Shown piece by piece: positions 15,694-24,540 of a DNA stretch of 64,000 nt (the stretch's first letter is position 1; each line of letters starts with the position of its first letter). This stretch comes from Planctomycetaceae bacterium (GTDB lineage Bacteria; Planctomycetota; Planctomycetia; Pirellulales; Pirellulaceae), in NCBI GenBank assembly GCA_020638975.1, contig JACKHN010000027.1, positions 25,584 through 89,583 of the forward strand, in the 5' to 3' direction. Both the position numbers and the translations under genes were made by a program. The notes under the pieces are model-generated. The model worked only from the letters and a program-made list of their open reading frames with translations, searched no databases and was not told where the DNA came from.

Positions 15694-18120
15694 ATGAATC
15701 AGAACGCGAAGCTGCTATCTCTACTGATTTCCAGCCTATTGTTCGTCGACGCTGCTAGCTGCGAGGAGATTGACTTCGCCCACGACATCGTGCCGATCCT
15801 ACGTGCCCACTGCGCCAAATGTCATTCCGGCGACAAGAAGCAGGGCGGCCTTTCGCTGGATACCCGCGAGTTGCTCCTTGCTGGTGGTGAAAGCGGCGAA
15901 GTGGTTGTGCCAGGGGCTAGCAGCCAAAGCCTGTTGTTCGAGCGGATCACCACGAAGGACGACGACCTCCGAATGCCACCCGAAGGCGAGCCCTTACCCG
16001 GAGACGAAATCGAAAGGATCAAACGTTGGATTGACGCCGGCATCGCTTGGGAACCCGGCTTCGCACTGACCAAAGGATCCTACGAGCCGCCACTTGCCCA
16101 CCGCAGGCCCGAACTGCCTTCGGCGATCGACGGGCGCGAACATCCCATCGATCGGATCATCGACCAATACTTCACAGACTTCGCTGTCCCTCGTCCCGCG
16201 CCAGTTTCGGACGGAGTGTTCTTGCGTCGGGTTTCGGTGGACGTCAATGGATTGCTGCCCGATCCAGAAACCTATCGCGATTTCATGGCCGACGCGAATC
16301 CCGATAAGCGGACAGCATTCGTTCGCGACCTGCTCGCGAATGATGTCTCCTATGCTGAGCATTGGCTGACTTTTTGGAACGACTTGCTGCGTAACGACTA
16401 TACCGGGACCGGCTTCATCACCGGCGGTCGCCAGCAGATTACGGGCTGGCTGTACGACGCATTGCTCCACAACAAGCCCTACGATCAGTTCACGCGCGAA
16501 CTGATTGCTCCACCGCCGGAAGCCAGCGGCTTCATCAGCGGGATTCGATGGCGGGGTAATGTCAGTGCTAGCCAGATGCAGGAGATTCAGTTTGCTCAGA
16601 ACGTCTCGCAAGCGTTCCTAGGTATCAACATGAAGTGTGCTTCGTGTCACGACAGCTTCATCGATCGCTGGACGCTTGAAGAGACGTACGGTTTGGCCGC
16701 GATCTATGCGACGACACCTTTAACCTTGCATCGTTGCGACAAACCGCTCGACCAGACAGCAACGCCAGCGTGGATGTTTCCAGAACTTGGGCAAGTTGAT
16801 TCCAAGGCAGAACAGCCCGAACGGTTGAAGCAACTCGCGGCGTTACTCACGCATGCCGACAATGGTCGCTTTGCTCGCACGATCGTCAATCGCATCTGGA
16901 ATCGCCTGATGGGTCGAGGAATCGTCCATCCGGTCGACGCGATGCACACCGAACCGTGGAGCGCTGACCTACTCGACTACCTCGCGATCCATCTTCGGGA
17001 CAACGGATTCGACCTAAAGAAAACGATCGAGCTGATTTGCACCTCGCAGATCTACCAAGCCCAAACGCCACCGGTTGACCAGCCACAAGAAGCTGGTCGC
17101 TACGTATTCCGCGGGCCGCTTGCCCGTCGGATGACGGCGGAACAATTCGTCGACGCCGTCTGGCAGATCACCGACGCAGCACCCACAAAATACGATGCTC
17201 AAGTGCTCCGCTTCAAGCAGCAGCCGAACCATTCGTCGCAACCGTTGACCGCCCAGTGGATCTGGTCGCATGCGACGGGGTCTGGACCAACGCCAGCGGG
17301 CGAGACGATTACATTACGGCACAAATTTGAATTGCCCAGCCTACCGGCTCAGGCGGTTGGAGTGATCACCTGCGACAACAGCTATCGGATGTATCTGAAC
17401 GGCAAACACATTGCATCGGACGACAACTGGGAGTCCGTAGAAGCGATGTCCTTGCTTCCAAAACTCCGAACAGGCGAGAACACGCTGTTAATCGAAGCTA
17501 AGAACGGCGGCAGCGCTCCGAATCCGGCGGGGCTCATCTTCGAGGCAACGTTACGCTTCGCGGACGACACGACGCAATCGATCGCATCAGACGGTTCCTG
17601 GCAGTGGACTGCAAAGGCTCTCAACGCGCGGGGCGTTTGGAAAGAAGAGCCAGATGACTGGCAACCCGCCGAGCCTGTGGCGAATCCGGGCATTTGGTCG
17701 GGGCGAGTTGGGGCGGAACTCGCGAGTCGCCTTAATGCTGCCGCCAACTCACCGCTGTTGATGGTTCGAGCTTCACTCGTCAAAAGCGATGGATTGATGC
17801 GAGCCCTCGGTCGGCCCAACCGCGATCAGATCGTGACCTCGCGGCCAAGTGAGCTGACGACACTCGAAGCCATCGACTTGGCAAATGGTCAGACACTGTC
17901 GGATGCGATTCAGCACGGGGCACAACAACGACTTTCCAGCGAGAGTCATTCGGGTGAAGAATTGATGTCGTGGCTTTGCCGCTATGCCCTTTCACGCGAG
18001 CCAACGTCGGATGAGTTGCGTCTGGCCACCGAGTTCCTAGGGACGGAGCCGAAACACCAAGCCGTCGAAGATCTACTCTGGTCCGTGCTGATGCTGCCCG
18101 AGTTCCAACTCATACGGTAG
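15694..18120 (+). CDS. Planctomycete-type cytochrome c with DUF1549 and DUF1553
   Basis: An 808-residue exported protein. After a signal peptide comes a planctomycete cytochrome c domain (PSCyt1) with CAKCH at residues 40-44, ending in a MPPEGEPLPGDEIERIKRWI segment that supplies the distal Met. DUF1549 follows (VSVDVNGLLPDPETYRDFMA; YAEHWLTFWNDLLRNDY), containing a second CxxCH (CASCHDSFIDRW). DUF1553 lies further on (NRIWNRLMGRGIVHPVD) and finishes the protein (LMLPEFQLIR). Between the DUF1553 parts a beta-rich module of about 120 residues is inserted (DNSYRMYLNGKHIASDDNW), resembling a carbohydrate-binding or PA14-like fold. The pair with the following DUF1501 gene is a planctomycete hallmark; roles in periplasmic electron transfer or glycan breakdown are proposed but unproven. 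Confidence 0.88.
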   Translation: MNQNAKLLSLLISSLLFVDAASCEEIDFAHDIVPILRAHCAKCHSGDKKQGGLSLDTRELLLAGGESGEVVVPGASSQSLLFERITTKDDDLRMPPEGEPLPGDEIERIKRWIDAGIAWEPGFALTKGSYEPPLAHRRPELPSAIDGREHPIDRIIDQYFTDFAVPRPAPVSDGVFLRRVSVDVNGLLPDPETYRDFMADANPDKRTAFVRDLLANDVSYAEHWLTFWNDLLRNDYTGTGFITGGRQQITGWLYDALLHNKPYDQFTRELIAPPPEASGFISGIRWRGNVSASQMQEIQFAQNVSQAFLGINMKCASCHDSFIDRWTLEETYGLAAIYATTPLTLHRCDKPLDQTATPAWMFPELGQVDSKAEQPERLKQLAALLTHADNGRFARTIVNRIWNRLMGRGIVHPVDAMHTEPWSADLLDYLAIHLRDNGFDLKKTIELICTSQIYQAQTPPVDQPQEAGRYVFRGPLARRMTAEQFVDAVWQITDAAPTKYDAQVLRFKQQPNHSSQPLTAQWIWSHATGSGPTPAGETITLRHKFELPSLPAQAVGVITCDNSYRMYLNGKHIASDDNWESVEAMSLLPKLRTGENTLLIEAKNGGSAPNPAGLIFEATLRFADDTTQSIASDGSWQWTAKALNARGVWKEEPDDWQPAEPVANPGIWSGRVGAELASRLNAAANSPLLMVRASLVKSDGLMRALGRPNRDQIVTSRPSELTTLEAIDLANGQTLSDAIQHGAQQRLSSESHSGEELMSWLCRYALSREPTSDELRLATEFLGTEPKHQAVEDLLWSVLMLPEFQLIR

Positions 18121-18150
18121 TTCAATACATCGTTACAAAGGAATCATGAC

Positions 18151-19599
18151 GTGGATTGCAGTCATATGAACGAGCAGCTTGCTCGTCGCCAGTTCCTCAA
18201 GCAACTCGCCGCTGCCTCAACCGCAGCGATGATGGCGAGCGAGCCTCGCTTGCTGCGGGCAGCGGAAGACGCCGCGATAACGCATCCCGAGCCGACCGCC
18301 GACGCTTGCATCTTAATTTGGATGGCGGGCGGCATGGCAGCGCCCGACAACTTCGATCCCAAGCACTACGAACCCTTCCAGGTTGGCCTGCCAGTCGAGA
18401 AGGTCGTCAGTACTTTCCCGGCTATTGATACCGCAGTCGACAACATCAAGATCGCAGAAGGCTTGGAAGGCATCGCCTCGGTGATGGATCGCGCAACCTT
18501 AGTCCGGTCTCACGTCCTGCCCGATCTCGGACATATCTTGCACTCGCGTCACCAGTATCATTGGCACACCGGCTATGTCCCGCCTCAGACCGTGGCCTGC
18601 CCCCATATCGGCGCTTGGATCGCTCGCGTGCTGGGCCCGCGCAATCCGGTCATGCCCGCATTCATCAATATCGGCCAGCGATTGGAAGGCGTCGGCGAGA
18701 ACGAAGAGATTAAAGCCTTCACGACCGCAGGCTTTTTCGGCAGCGAGTTCGGTCCTATGAATCTGCCCTATCCGGAAGAAGCCGCTGCCGCCGTGCGTCC
18801 TCCGAAAGGCATGGAGCCAGGTCGATTCGAGAATCGCTACAAGTTCTTTCGTAAACTCGTCGACAAATCGCCTCAACGAGACTACTTGTCCGATTATCAT
18901 CAAGAATCGATGTTACGGTCGCTGGAGAACGCCTATCGCTTGTTAGGCTCGAAGGAACGGGCGGCCTTCGACATCTCGCTGGAGCCAAAGGAAAGCTACG
19001 AGAAGTACGACACAGGGCGCTTTGGTCAGGGATGTCTGCTCGCGCGACGGCTGGTCGAAAATGGCGCACGATTTGTCGAAGTCACCACCGAGTATATTCC
19101 CTTTATCCATTGGGACACGCACAAAGATGGCCATACGACAGTCGACCGACTGCACAAAGAAATCGATCGCCCGATCACCCAGCTGATTTTAGACCTCGAA
19201 GCTCGCGGGCTGCTTGATCGCACGCTGGTCGTCGTTGCCAGCGAGTTCAGCCGCGACATGATCTTGGAGGGCGTGCCGGGCTCAAACGCCCAGGATCAAG
19301 CAACGTTCAAAGTCGACACGCTTCAAGAGATGACGCACTATGGTCTTCACCGCCATTTCACCGGTGGTTCGTCCGTGCTCATGTTCGGTGGCGGCACGAA
19401 GAAGGGATTCCTCTACGGCGAGACTGCACCGGAGCGTCCTTGCCTGGCGATCAAAGATCCCGTCAACGTCGATGACCTCCATGCCACGATGTTTACGGCG
19501 ATGGGAATCAGTCCGCAAACGGCGTTCGACGTCGAGCGTCGTCCGTTTTATGCGACCGAAGATGGCAAAGGCCGATCGGTTTCGGCGCTGTTTGGGTAA
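18151..19599 (+). CDS. DUF1501 protein, Tat-exported, partner of the DUF1549/1553 gene
   Basis: A 482-residue protein with a twin-arginine signal (ARRQFLKQLAAASTAAMMA) and the DUF1501 fold, related to the alkaline-phosphatase/sulfatase superfamily. Visible marks: ILIWMAGGMAAPDNFDPK after the signal, WDTHKDGHTTVDRLHKEID and LVVVASEFSRDMILEG, where acids and histidines typical of the superfamily sit. Starts are GTG 18151 (AAGGA eight bases upstream) or ATG 18166; I kept the former but cannot separate them firmly. It follows the cytochrome gene after 30 bases and is very likely co-transcribed. Catalytic activity has not been shown for the family to my knowledge. Confidence 0.85.
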   Translation: MDCSHMNEQLARRQFLKQLAAASTAAMMASEPRLLRAAEDAAITHPEPTADACILIWMAGGMAAPDNFDPKHYEPFQVGLPVEKVVSTFPAIDTAVDNIKIAEGLEGIASVMDRATLVRSHVLPDLGHILHSRHQYHWHTGYVPPQTVACPHIGAWIARVLGPRNPVMPAFINIGQRLEGVGENEEIKAFTTAGFFGSEFGPMNLPYPEEAAAAVRPPKGMEPGRFENRYKFFRKLVDKSPQRDYLSDYHQESMLRSLENAYRLLGSKERAAFDISLEPKESYEKYDTGRFGQGCLLARRLVENGARFVEVTTEYIPFIHWDTHKDGHTTVDRLHKEIDRPITQLILDLEARGLLDRTLVVVASEFSRDMILEGVPGSNAQDQATFKVDTLQEMTHYGLHRHFTGGSSVLMFGGGTKKGFLYGETAPERPCLAIKDPVNVDDLHATMFTAMGISPQTAFDVERRPFYATEDGKGRSVSALFG

Positions 19600-19812
19600 T
19601 CTACCAGCAACGATAGCATCTGACTCCGCAATAATTCTGCACTTGCCTCGGTTTCGATTTTGGCAAAGAATCCACCTGCAAGCTGAGTTGGAACGATCTC
19701 CAACTGCATTCGCAGTTAACGGCATGATGCCGGACCCCAGCCTGCTCTTCGAGGCCTCACGCGCTCAACGCTACGGGCCACCTCTCCCGATGATGACAAT
19801 GGAGGTCACACG

Positions 19813-20538
19813 ATGTTAGTTCTCTCACGAAAAGAACACGACAAGCTTGTCCTGCCCACATTGAATATCTCTGTCGAAGTCGTGCGGATTCAAGGGAACA
19901 CCGTGCGACTGGGCATCGAGGCTCCGTCCGATGTTCCCATCTTGCGGCACGAGATCGCCGACTTGAAGAGCATCGAGTTCGCGCCCGACGAAACGACATC
20001 GAAGCAACAAGTCGCGAACCTGGCGAAAGCGATTCGCACGCGCACCGATTCGTGTGCCAACGCTCTCAACCTGCTGCACGAACACCTGGAAGGCAACATC
20101 GCGGCTCAGAGTTTAATTGTGGATGTCTTCAATGAACTTCAAGCATTAGAGCGAGATTCGAAGTCCGCGTTGGACGAGTCTGCTGATTCGCCGCGAGTGC
20201 CCCATGCTTTGTTGATCGATCGAGATGCGAACGAAGGGCAACTTCTGGCCAGCTACTTGCGGCTAAATGGGTTCGAAGTGACGACGGCAGAAGGTCGAGA
20301 CGATGCTTTAGATTTTCTCTCCCTTCATTCCTGCCCCGACTTCGTGCTCCTCGACATCCTCAACTCACAGGATTCAAACTCCGAATTCCTGGCTCAATTG
20401 CGAGGCCAAACAGGATGTGAGAAGCTGAAGCTGTTTGCCTTCAGCGACGCCGAACCATCGGGAGTTGACCGCTGGTTCCCGCGCCCGATCGATGCGGAGC
20501 GATTGGTTCGCGAATTGGTTGCGGCGATTGCGGTGTGA
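19813..20538 (+). CDS. csrA: CsrA fused to a response-regulator receiver domain
   Basis: A 241-residue protein. Residues 1-52 are CsrA: MLVLSRKEHDKLVL, NTVRLGIEAPSDV and ILRHEI, matching the N-terminal strand and C-terminal Arg region that bind GGA loops in mRNA leaders. Residues 53-128 are a helical linker. Residues 130-241 are a receiver domain: LIDRDANE supplies the acidic pocket (D136, D138), LLDIL the phosphoacceptor D181, S211 the Ser/Thr switch; the normally invariant Lys is replaced by Arg (FPRPID, R224). Cytoplasmic. Inference: an RNA-binding regulator whose activity is set by phosphorylation or by receiver dimerisation. No histidine kinase is adjacent. Followed by tRNA-Lys on the same strand. 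Confidence 0.88.
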   Translation: MLVLSRKEHDKLVLPTLNISVEVVRIQGNTVRLGIEAPSDVPILRHEIADLKSIEFAPDETTSKQQVANLAKAIRTRTDSCANALNLLHEHLEGNIAAQSLIVDVFNELQALERDSKSALDESADSPRVPHALLIDRDANEGQLLASYLRLNGFEVTTAEGRDDALDFLSLHSCPDFVLLDILNSQDSNSEFLAQLRGQTGCEKLKLFAFSDAEPSGVDRWFPRPIDAERLVRELVAAIAV

Positions 20539-20633
20539 ATCGCGCGGAATACTGCTCACCGTTGCCCCGAGACGGCAGCGTTGGCACCCTTTCCGAATTG
20601 CGTCCTGCTTGGTAACTTACGGCCTGACTTCTT

Positions 20634-20706
<73 letters not shown>

Positions 20707-20725
20707 CTTCGTCAGAAGTCGCATT

Positions 20726-20762
20726 AGGTCGCAAGTCTTTGTCCTTACGGGGCTTGCGACCT
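20726..20762 (+). terminator. Hairpin downstream of tRNA-Lys, likely terminator
   Basis: Arms AGGTCGCAAG (20726-20735) and CTTGCGACCT (20753-20762) pair perfectly over ten bases, followed by a T-rich but interrupted tract. It probably ends the tRNA transcript. The 290 bases beyond it, to 21055, show no gene or motif I can support. Confidence 0.6.
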
Positions 20763-21055
20763 TCTTCGTTCTTGGGGTCATTCTTGTCTATCCCACCGCT
20801 TGTGTGGCCATGGACCGCCCTACTGTTGCGCTTTCGCCACTCGCCGAGTCAAGCAAGCGATAAGAGGCTTACAGATAGTCGATGGATCGAGAGATTCACG
20901 TTTCGACTTGTCCAATGTTCCCAACATCCAAAGCAGAGTGGGCGTCCCAGAGTCCCTTTGCAGTTCGCTCTGCCTCTGCTCCAACGAAATGATTGATCGT
21001 TGTATTGATCGATTCGTGTCGCACTAACTCCAGAAGCTTGGGCTGCGGAACGCGT

Positions 21056-21481
21056 TTACTGGATTCTCGCTACGAAATCGTGTTCGCGAACGAAAACCGC
21101 ATCGTGTACAAGTTCGATCATCAGTTCCGTGCCGCTAACGCGGAAAAGGTCGAACAACTCGACGAACTGTAGTTTGCCGCAGCGTCCTTTGAGATCAATT
21201 GCCACAAGACTTCCGGCGCGGTCGTAGAGATTTCCATCCACTTGCCATGCTTCCGCGTCTTCCGCAGATGAAACCCAGACGAACGAGCCATCGGGTTCGA
21301 GGAACATTCGCGGCAGCCGCTCCAACATGGCTGCCGCCTCCTCAAAGCTTACTCCCAGCGGCGTCGCTTGAAGTGTGGCAGGCACCTGCAAGGTGTTCAC
21401 TTCGATGTCGGCAAGGGTTACTGTTCGAGTCGACAGTTCCGTGTTCGGGAGTGCTCTGATAACAATATGGAAAGCCTGCAT
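21056..21481 (-). CDS. Hypothetical protein downstream of cutA
   Basis: A 141-residue protein of unknown family. It has alternating beta and helical character, e.g. VSFEEAAAMLERLPRMFLEP then GSFVWVSSAEDAEAWQVDGN, followed by LYDRAGSLVAIDLKGRCG. The open frame extends to 21544, but this would overlap cutA; ATG 21481 is preceded by GGAAAAA four bases upstream and leaves a 26-base gap. Likely co-transcribed with cutA. No signal peptide, helix bundle or cofactor motif is visible; cytoplasmic by default. Confidence 0.65.
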   Translation of the reverse strand: MQAFHIVIRALPNTELSTRTVTLADIEVNTLQVPATLQATPLGVSFEEAAAMLERLPRMFLEPDGSFVWVSSAEDAEAWQVDGNLYDRAGSLVAIDLKGRCGKLQFVELFDLFRVSGTELMIELVHDAVFVREHDFVARIQ

Positions 21482-21507
21482 GCCATTTTTCCGTGATGGT
21501 CTTGCGA

Positions 21508-21837
21508 CTAACGGGCCGCTGACTTCACCGCAGCTTCCACCCACTCGCGATAGCCTACGCTCGACGCGGTGATTGGGATGGCCATAATTTCTGGCTGGTC
21601 ATAGGAATGCAGACTGCAAATCGCTTGCTCGACTTCGGAGAACAGATCTTCGCGAGTCTTGATCGCGCAGACCCACTCCTGTGATGTCTCGATCTGACCT
21701 TTCCAGCGATAGGTGCTTTCGATCGGCCCGGTGACTTGGACGCAGGCGGCAAGTCGTTGAGCAACAAGCGACGCGGCGATTCGTTCGGCGTCGGCTTGAT
21801 CGGCGACAGTAGTGGTAACTTGGATGATGCCTGTCAT
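21508..21837 (-). CDS. cutA: CutA1 divalent-ion tolerance family protein
   Basis: A 109-residue ferredoxin-like-fold protein: IIQVTTTVADQADAERIAAS, LAACVQVTGPIESTYRWKG with the conserved Cys and Tyr-Arg-Trp-Lys-Gly, and a LHSYDQPEIMAIPI segment (family core YxxPEI becomes YDQPEI). CutA forms very stable trimers and has been linked to copper tolerance, with an uncertain mechanism. It follows the alpha/beta hydrolase gene by three bases on the same strand. Confidence 0.93.
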   Translation of the reverse strand: MTGIIQVTTTVADQADAERIAASLVAQRLAACVQVTGPIESTYRWKGQIETSQEWVCAIKTREDLFSEVEQAICSLHSYDQPEIMAIPITASSVGYREWVEAAVKSAAR

Positions 21838-21840
21838 GAG

Positions 21841-23001
21841 TTATCCAATCAAATGGTAGAAGCGACGAGCGACTTCCTCTGCATGAAACAATAACCAATC
21901 TTGGCGAGTGTAAACAGCATGGCCCGCGACATGTTGCCCGACGTGTCCCGTAGGTAAACCATAGTCGACAAGCAAATTCGTCCCCTCGGCGTGTGTCCGA
22001 GTTCCCAGTTTTAATCGCTCCAAGAGCTTGCGTTTGCGGATTCCAGGTTGCAAGAGGTGCCCTAATCGCACGTCGGCCAACGTGGCTCGCCACGCCCAGG
22101 CTCCTGGGGCAAAATTGGTTCCTGCAATGCCAAACTGTTGGATGTAATCGCCGTATTGCGCAGTCAACACCTCTTCGGCGTCGTGTGGAAACTTTGCCAC
22201 CATCGGATCTCTGCCCGGGACGGGCCGATGGTGGATGAAGTGCAATAGCTTGCCGTATCCGTTGGTCTCCCATCCATAGCGGATGGGCGTGCCAAACGTC
22301 ACCAAGTCGAGACGAATCGCGAGGTCTGCGAGATCCTCGTTTTCAAGCAGCTGTTGCACTGCCATCCATTCCGGCAGATCGACGTGTTCGAACCCGGGCC
22401 AACGATAGTACGATCGACAGGCATGAAAAAAACGTTGCCGGAGCTCGGCATTGGTGCCGAGCAAGTTCGTTAACAGCGCCAACACGTTCCCACCGTGACT
22501 GTGCCCCCAGATGAGAATTCGACCAGCCTTGGCCGCAACGTCGCCTTTCAGCGCGGCGATCAGACGGACTGCACCATCTGCTCGACCGATGTGGTTATTC
22601 TCGCTAGACCAATTGAACAGGCGGACGGGAATCGTTGGTTTGCGGTCAATGCTGATCGCGGCCTCGAATTCGCGAGCGAACTCGGGTGTATAGTTGCCCG
22701 CGTCCTTGGCCAATGCATCGAGCAACTGCTTTTGCAGGCGTCGTAGAGGTTCCGCCGCGGCTGACGAAACGCGAGCTACCTCGCGAAATAGGCCTAACGC
22801 ATCCGCACCGACGAACGACCCATGAATCAGATAGATCGCTCGCACATCACCCGAGCGATAGGCCCGACCCACCGCTTGCATCCGCTCGCGATATTGTTCA
22901 GTAGATCTCGCGGGAGGAAGATCGGGTCGGAGCAGATGAGCGTCGGAAGTGGGGCGCTCGGACTGGTAACTTTGATGCCGAAAGCGGTTGTTGTGAGGCA
23001 T
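21841..23001 (-). CDS. Alpha/beta-hydrolase-like protein
   Basis: About 386 residues. The core has an alpha/beta-hydrolase pattern: AIYLIHGSFVGADALG (HG oxyanion turn) and ILIWGHSHGGNVLALL (GxSxG-type nucleophile elbow, Ser in HSH). No transmembrane helix or signal is visible. The start is uncertain: the frame is open to 23178, but the codons before ATG 23001 run antagonistically with the end of the metallophosphoesterase frame. Even from 23001 the two genes overlap by 104 bases, unusually long (see findings). Substrate unknown; pairing with a phosphoesterase on one transcript suggests a shared pathway. Confidence 0.65.
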   Translation of the reverse strand: MPHNNRFRHQSYQSERPTSDAHLLRPDLPPARSTEQYRERMQAVGRAYRSGDVRAIYLIHGSFVGADALGLFREVARVSSAAAEPLRRLQKQLLDALAKDAGNYTPEFAREFEAAISIDRKPTIPVRLFNWSSENNHIGRADGAVRLIAALKGDVAAKAGRILIWGHSHGGNVLALLTNLLGTNAELRQRFFHACRSYYRWPGFEHVDLPEWMAVQQLLENEDLADLAIRLDLVTFGTPIRYGWETNGYGKLLHFIHHRPVPGRDPMVAKFPHDAEEVLTAQYGDYIQQFGIAGTNFAPGAWAWRATLADVRLGHLLQPGIRKRKLLERLKLGTRTHAEGTNLLVDYGLPTGHVGQHVAGHAVYTRQDWLLFHAEEVARRFYHLIG

Positions 23002-24391
23002 GTGGCGTTCGCCCAGCATCAACACGATGCGTCGCCGAGTCGCCGACCGTCGCCAACGTCCCCGTCCAAGTCTCGAACGGGCGTCCACCGCGTTCGTCGC
23101 TGTGGAAGAAGGATAAGATCGACAGCGACTCGGTTGGAATGAACTCGTGTTCGCTCGTTGTCCAGCGTGTTTGATCAAGAACGCGTCGCCACGTTCCTGA
23201 ATTGAAATACATTTGATTCAAAACATAGCCGTCGGCATAGCTTGCGTCTAGCGGAACGGCTTCCGCGTGATGGGTATGCCCATAGATGATGTTGCGGGCG
23301 CGACGATTGCGGAAGTCCTGTTCGGCCAACGCGTGCTGAAAGTACGATTCGCCTTCACAACCTCGGAGACTGTGCAACCAAGTTGTGACCTTGCCCGCCC
23401 AACCCAGCGACAATCGTTTGCTGAACTTCAGGGCTCGTTCCAGACCATCGACGATATCGAACGGGCTCCACGAATCCTGATCCTGGACTAGCGACAGTTG
23501 CAAGAACTCATCTGCCAGTCGGTCCCATGTACGCTTGATCTCTTTGCGAAGTGCGGGCTTGACATTGGATCGCTCGAGCAATCCCTCGATCCAAACCGGA
23601 GCGAGCAGGATCGGGCGAATGTGGTCCAATTCACGAAGCCCCTGTAAAACAGGCTTCGGCAGATCGGCTCCAAGTTGTTGCTCAACTGCGATTGTAAAGC
23701 GAGTCAACAATTCGATGACGATGGCATCGCCTAAGCTCGCGTTATCACGATCCTCACTAAAATTGATCGGATCAAAGATGTCACCATGGCGGGCGAAGAC
23801 GCGATGCTTACGCATCGTGGCAAGCAACTCGTCGGATTCGTAGGGATCGTGTGGGAACGGCGCATTGTAGATATTGGCCAGTCCCAAGTGGTGTGTCACC
23901 TTTTGCCGAATCGTGTCGAATCGGGCTCCTGGTAAATGCAGCATCCAGTCGTGGTTGCCGACCATGTAAACAGTCCGTACCGCAACGGGGAGTCCTTCCG
24001 CGTCGTAGGCTGGTTGGCCGCTCTCGGTCGCGGGAGGAATTCGGATCGCACTGTCCGTCGAAATCGCGCGAAGCACTTCGCAGGCCTCGCTGTTTCGAAA
24101 CAAGATGTTGTCGACAATCGTGGCCACGGTTTCGGCGAGTGCCGGCGAGTCGGGATCGCTCCAGGGTCGAGCCTCACCTGACGCCCACTGCGTCGTGCCG
24201 GTCAGATCCAACACATCGCCCAACAAGAGCAAATCAAGTCGCTCGATTGGTCGGTAACTTCCATCTGCCCGCCATGACGCACGAACGGCTGTCTCATGTA
24301 ATCGCTCGGCGAATACTTGAAATGCCCCAGGGTCCAATGGCGAGCCGGTTGTCTTATCGTTCAGATGCAGGTCGCTAACGATGACTAGCAT
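22898..24391 (-). CDS. Calcineurin-like metallophosphoesterase
   Basis: A 497-residue protein with the metallophosphoesterase motifs in order: SDLHLND at the N-terminus (DxH), LLLLGDVLDL (GDxxD), MVGNHDWML (GNHD), FARHGDIFD and IIYGHTHHAEAVPL (GHxH). These form the two-metal site. It is larger than simple family members owing to an all-helical insert (about residues 210-360). After about residue 440 the composition turns Arg/Ser-rich (THRVDAGRTPHASQQ), which looks like an out-of-frame tail; the original C-terminus or a frameshift may be near 23040. Cytoplasmic; substrate unknown. Confidence 0.8.
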   Translation of the reverse strand: MLVIVSDLHLNDKTTGSPLDPGAFQVFAERLHETAVRASWRADGSYRPIERLDLLLLGDVLDLTGTTQWASGEARPWSDPDSPALAETVATIVDNILFRNSEACEVLRAISTDSAIRIPPATESGQPAYDAEGLPVAVRTVYMVGNHDWMLHLPGARFDTIRQKVTHHLGLANIYNAPFPHDPYESDELLATMRKHRVFARHGDIFDPINFSEDRDNASLGDAIVIELLTRFTIAVEQQLGADLPKPVLQGLRELDHIRPILLAPVWIEGLLERSNVKPALRKEIKRTWDRLADEFLQLSLVQDQDSWSPFDIVDGLERALKFSKRLSLGWAGKVTTWLHSLRGCEGESYFQHALAEQDFRNRRARNIIYGHTHHAEAVPLDASYADGYVLNQMYFNSGTWRRVLDQTRWTTSEHEFIPTESLSILSFFHSDERGGRPFETWTGTLATVGDSATHRVDAGRTPHASQQPLSASKLPVRAPHFRRSSAPTRSSSREIY

Positions 24392-24540
24392 TGCAACTTA
24401 TCCTTGTCGCGCAATAGGTTCCGGCTAAGCGCTAGAGATCTAGCGCCGTCTTGGTTATCGGCTCCCACGTATGAGGAACATAAGGATCATTCCGTAAACG
24501 ACGAACGAAGCTATTGTGCCGCTAGCACTCCGCACCATAG

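Noticed and set aside
15264..15758. Open frame across the TolC/DUF1549 gap
   Set aside because: Crosses a palindromic repeat and the start of the DUF1549 gene; Arg/Thr-rich with no structure.
20739..21027. Two overlapping small frames after tRNA-Lys
   Set aside because: No ribosome site, no family pattern, Ser/Arg-rich translations.
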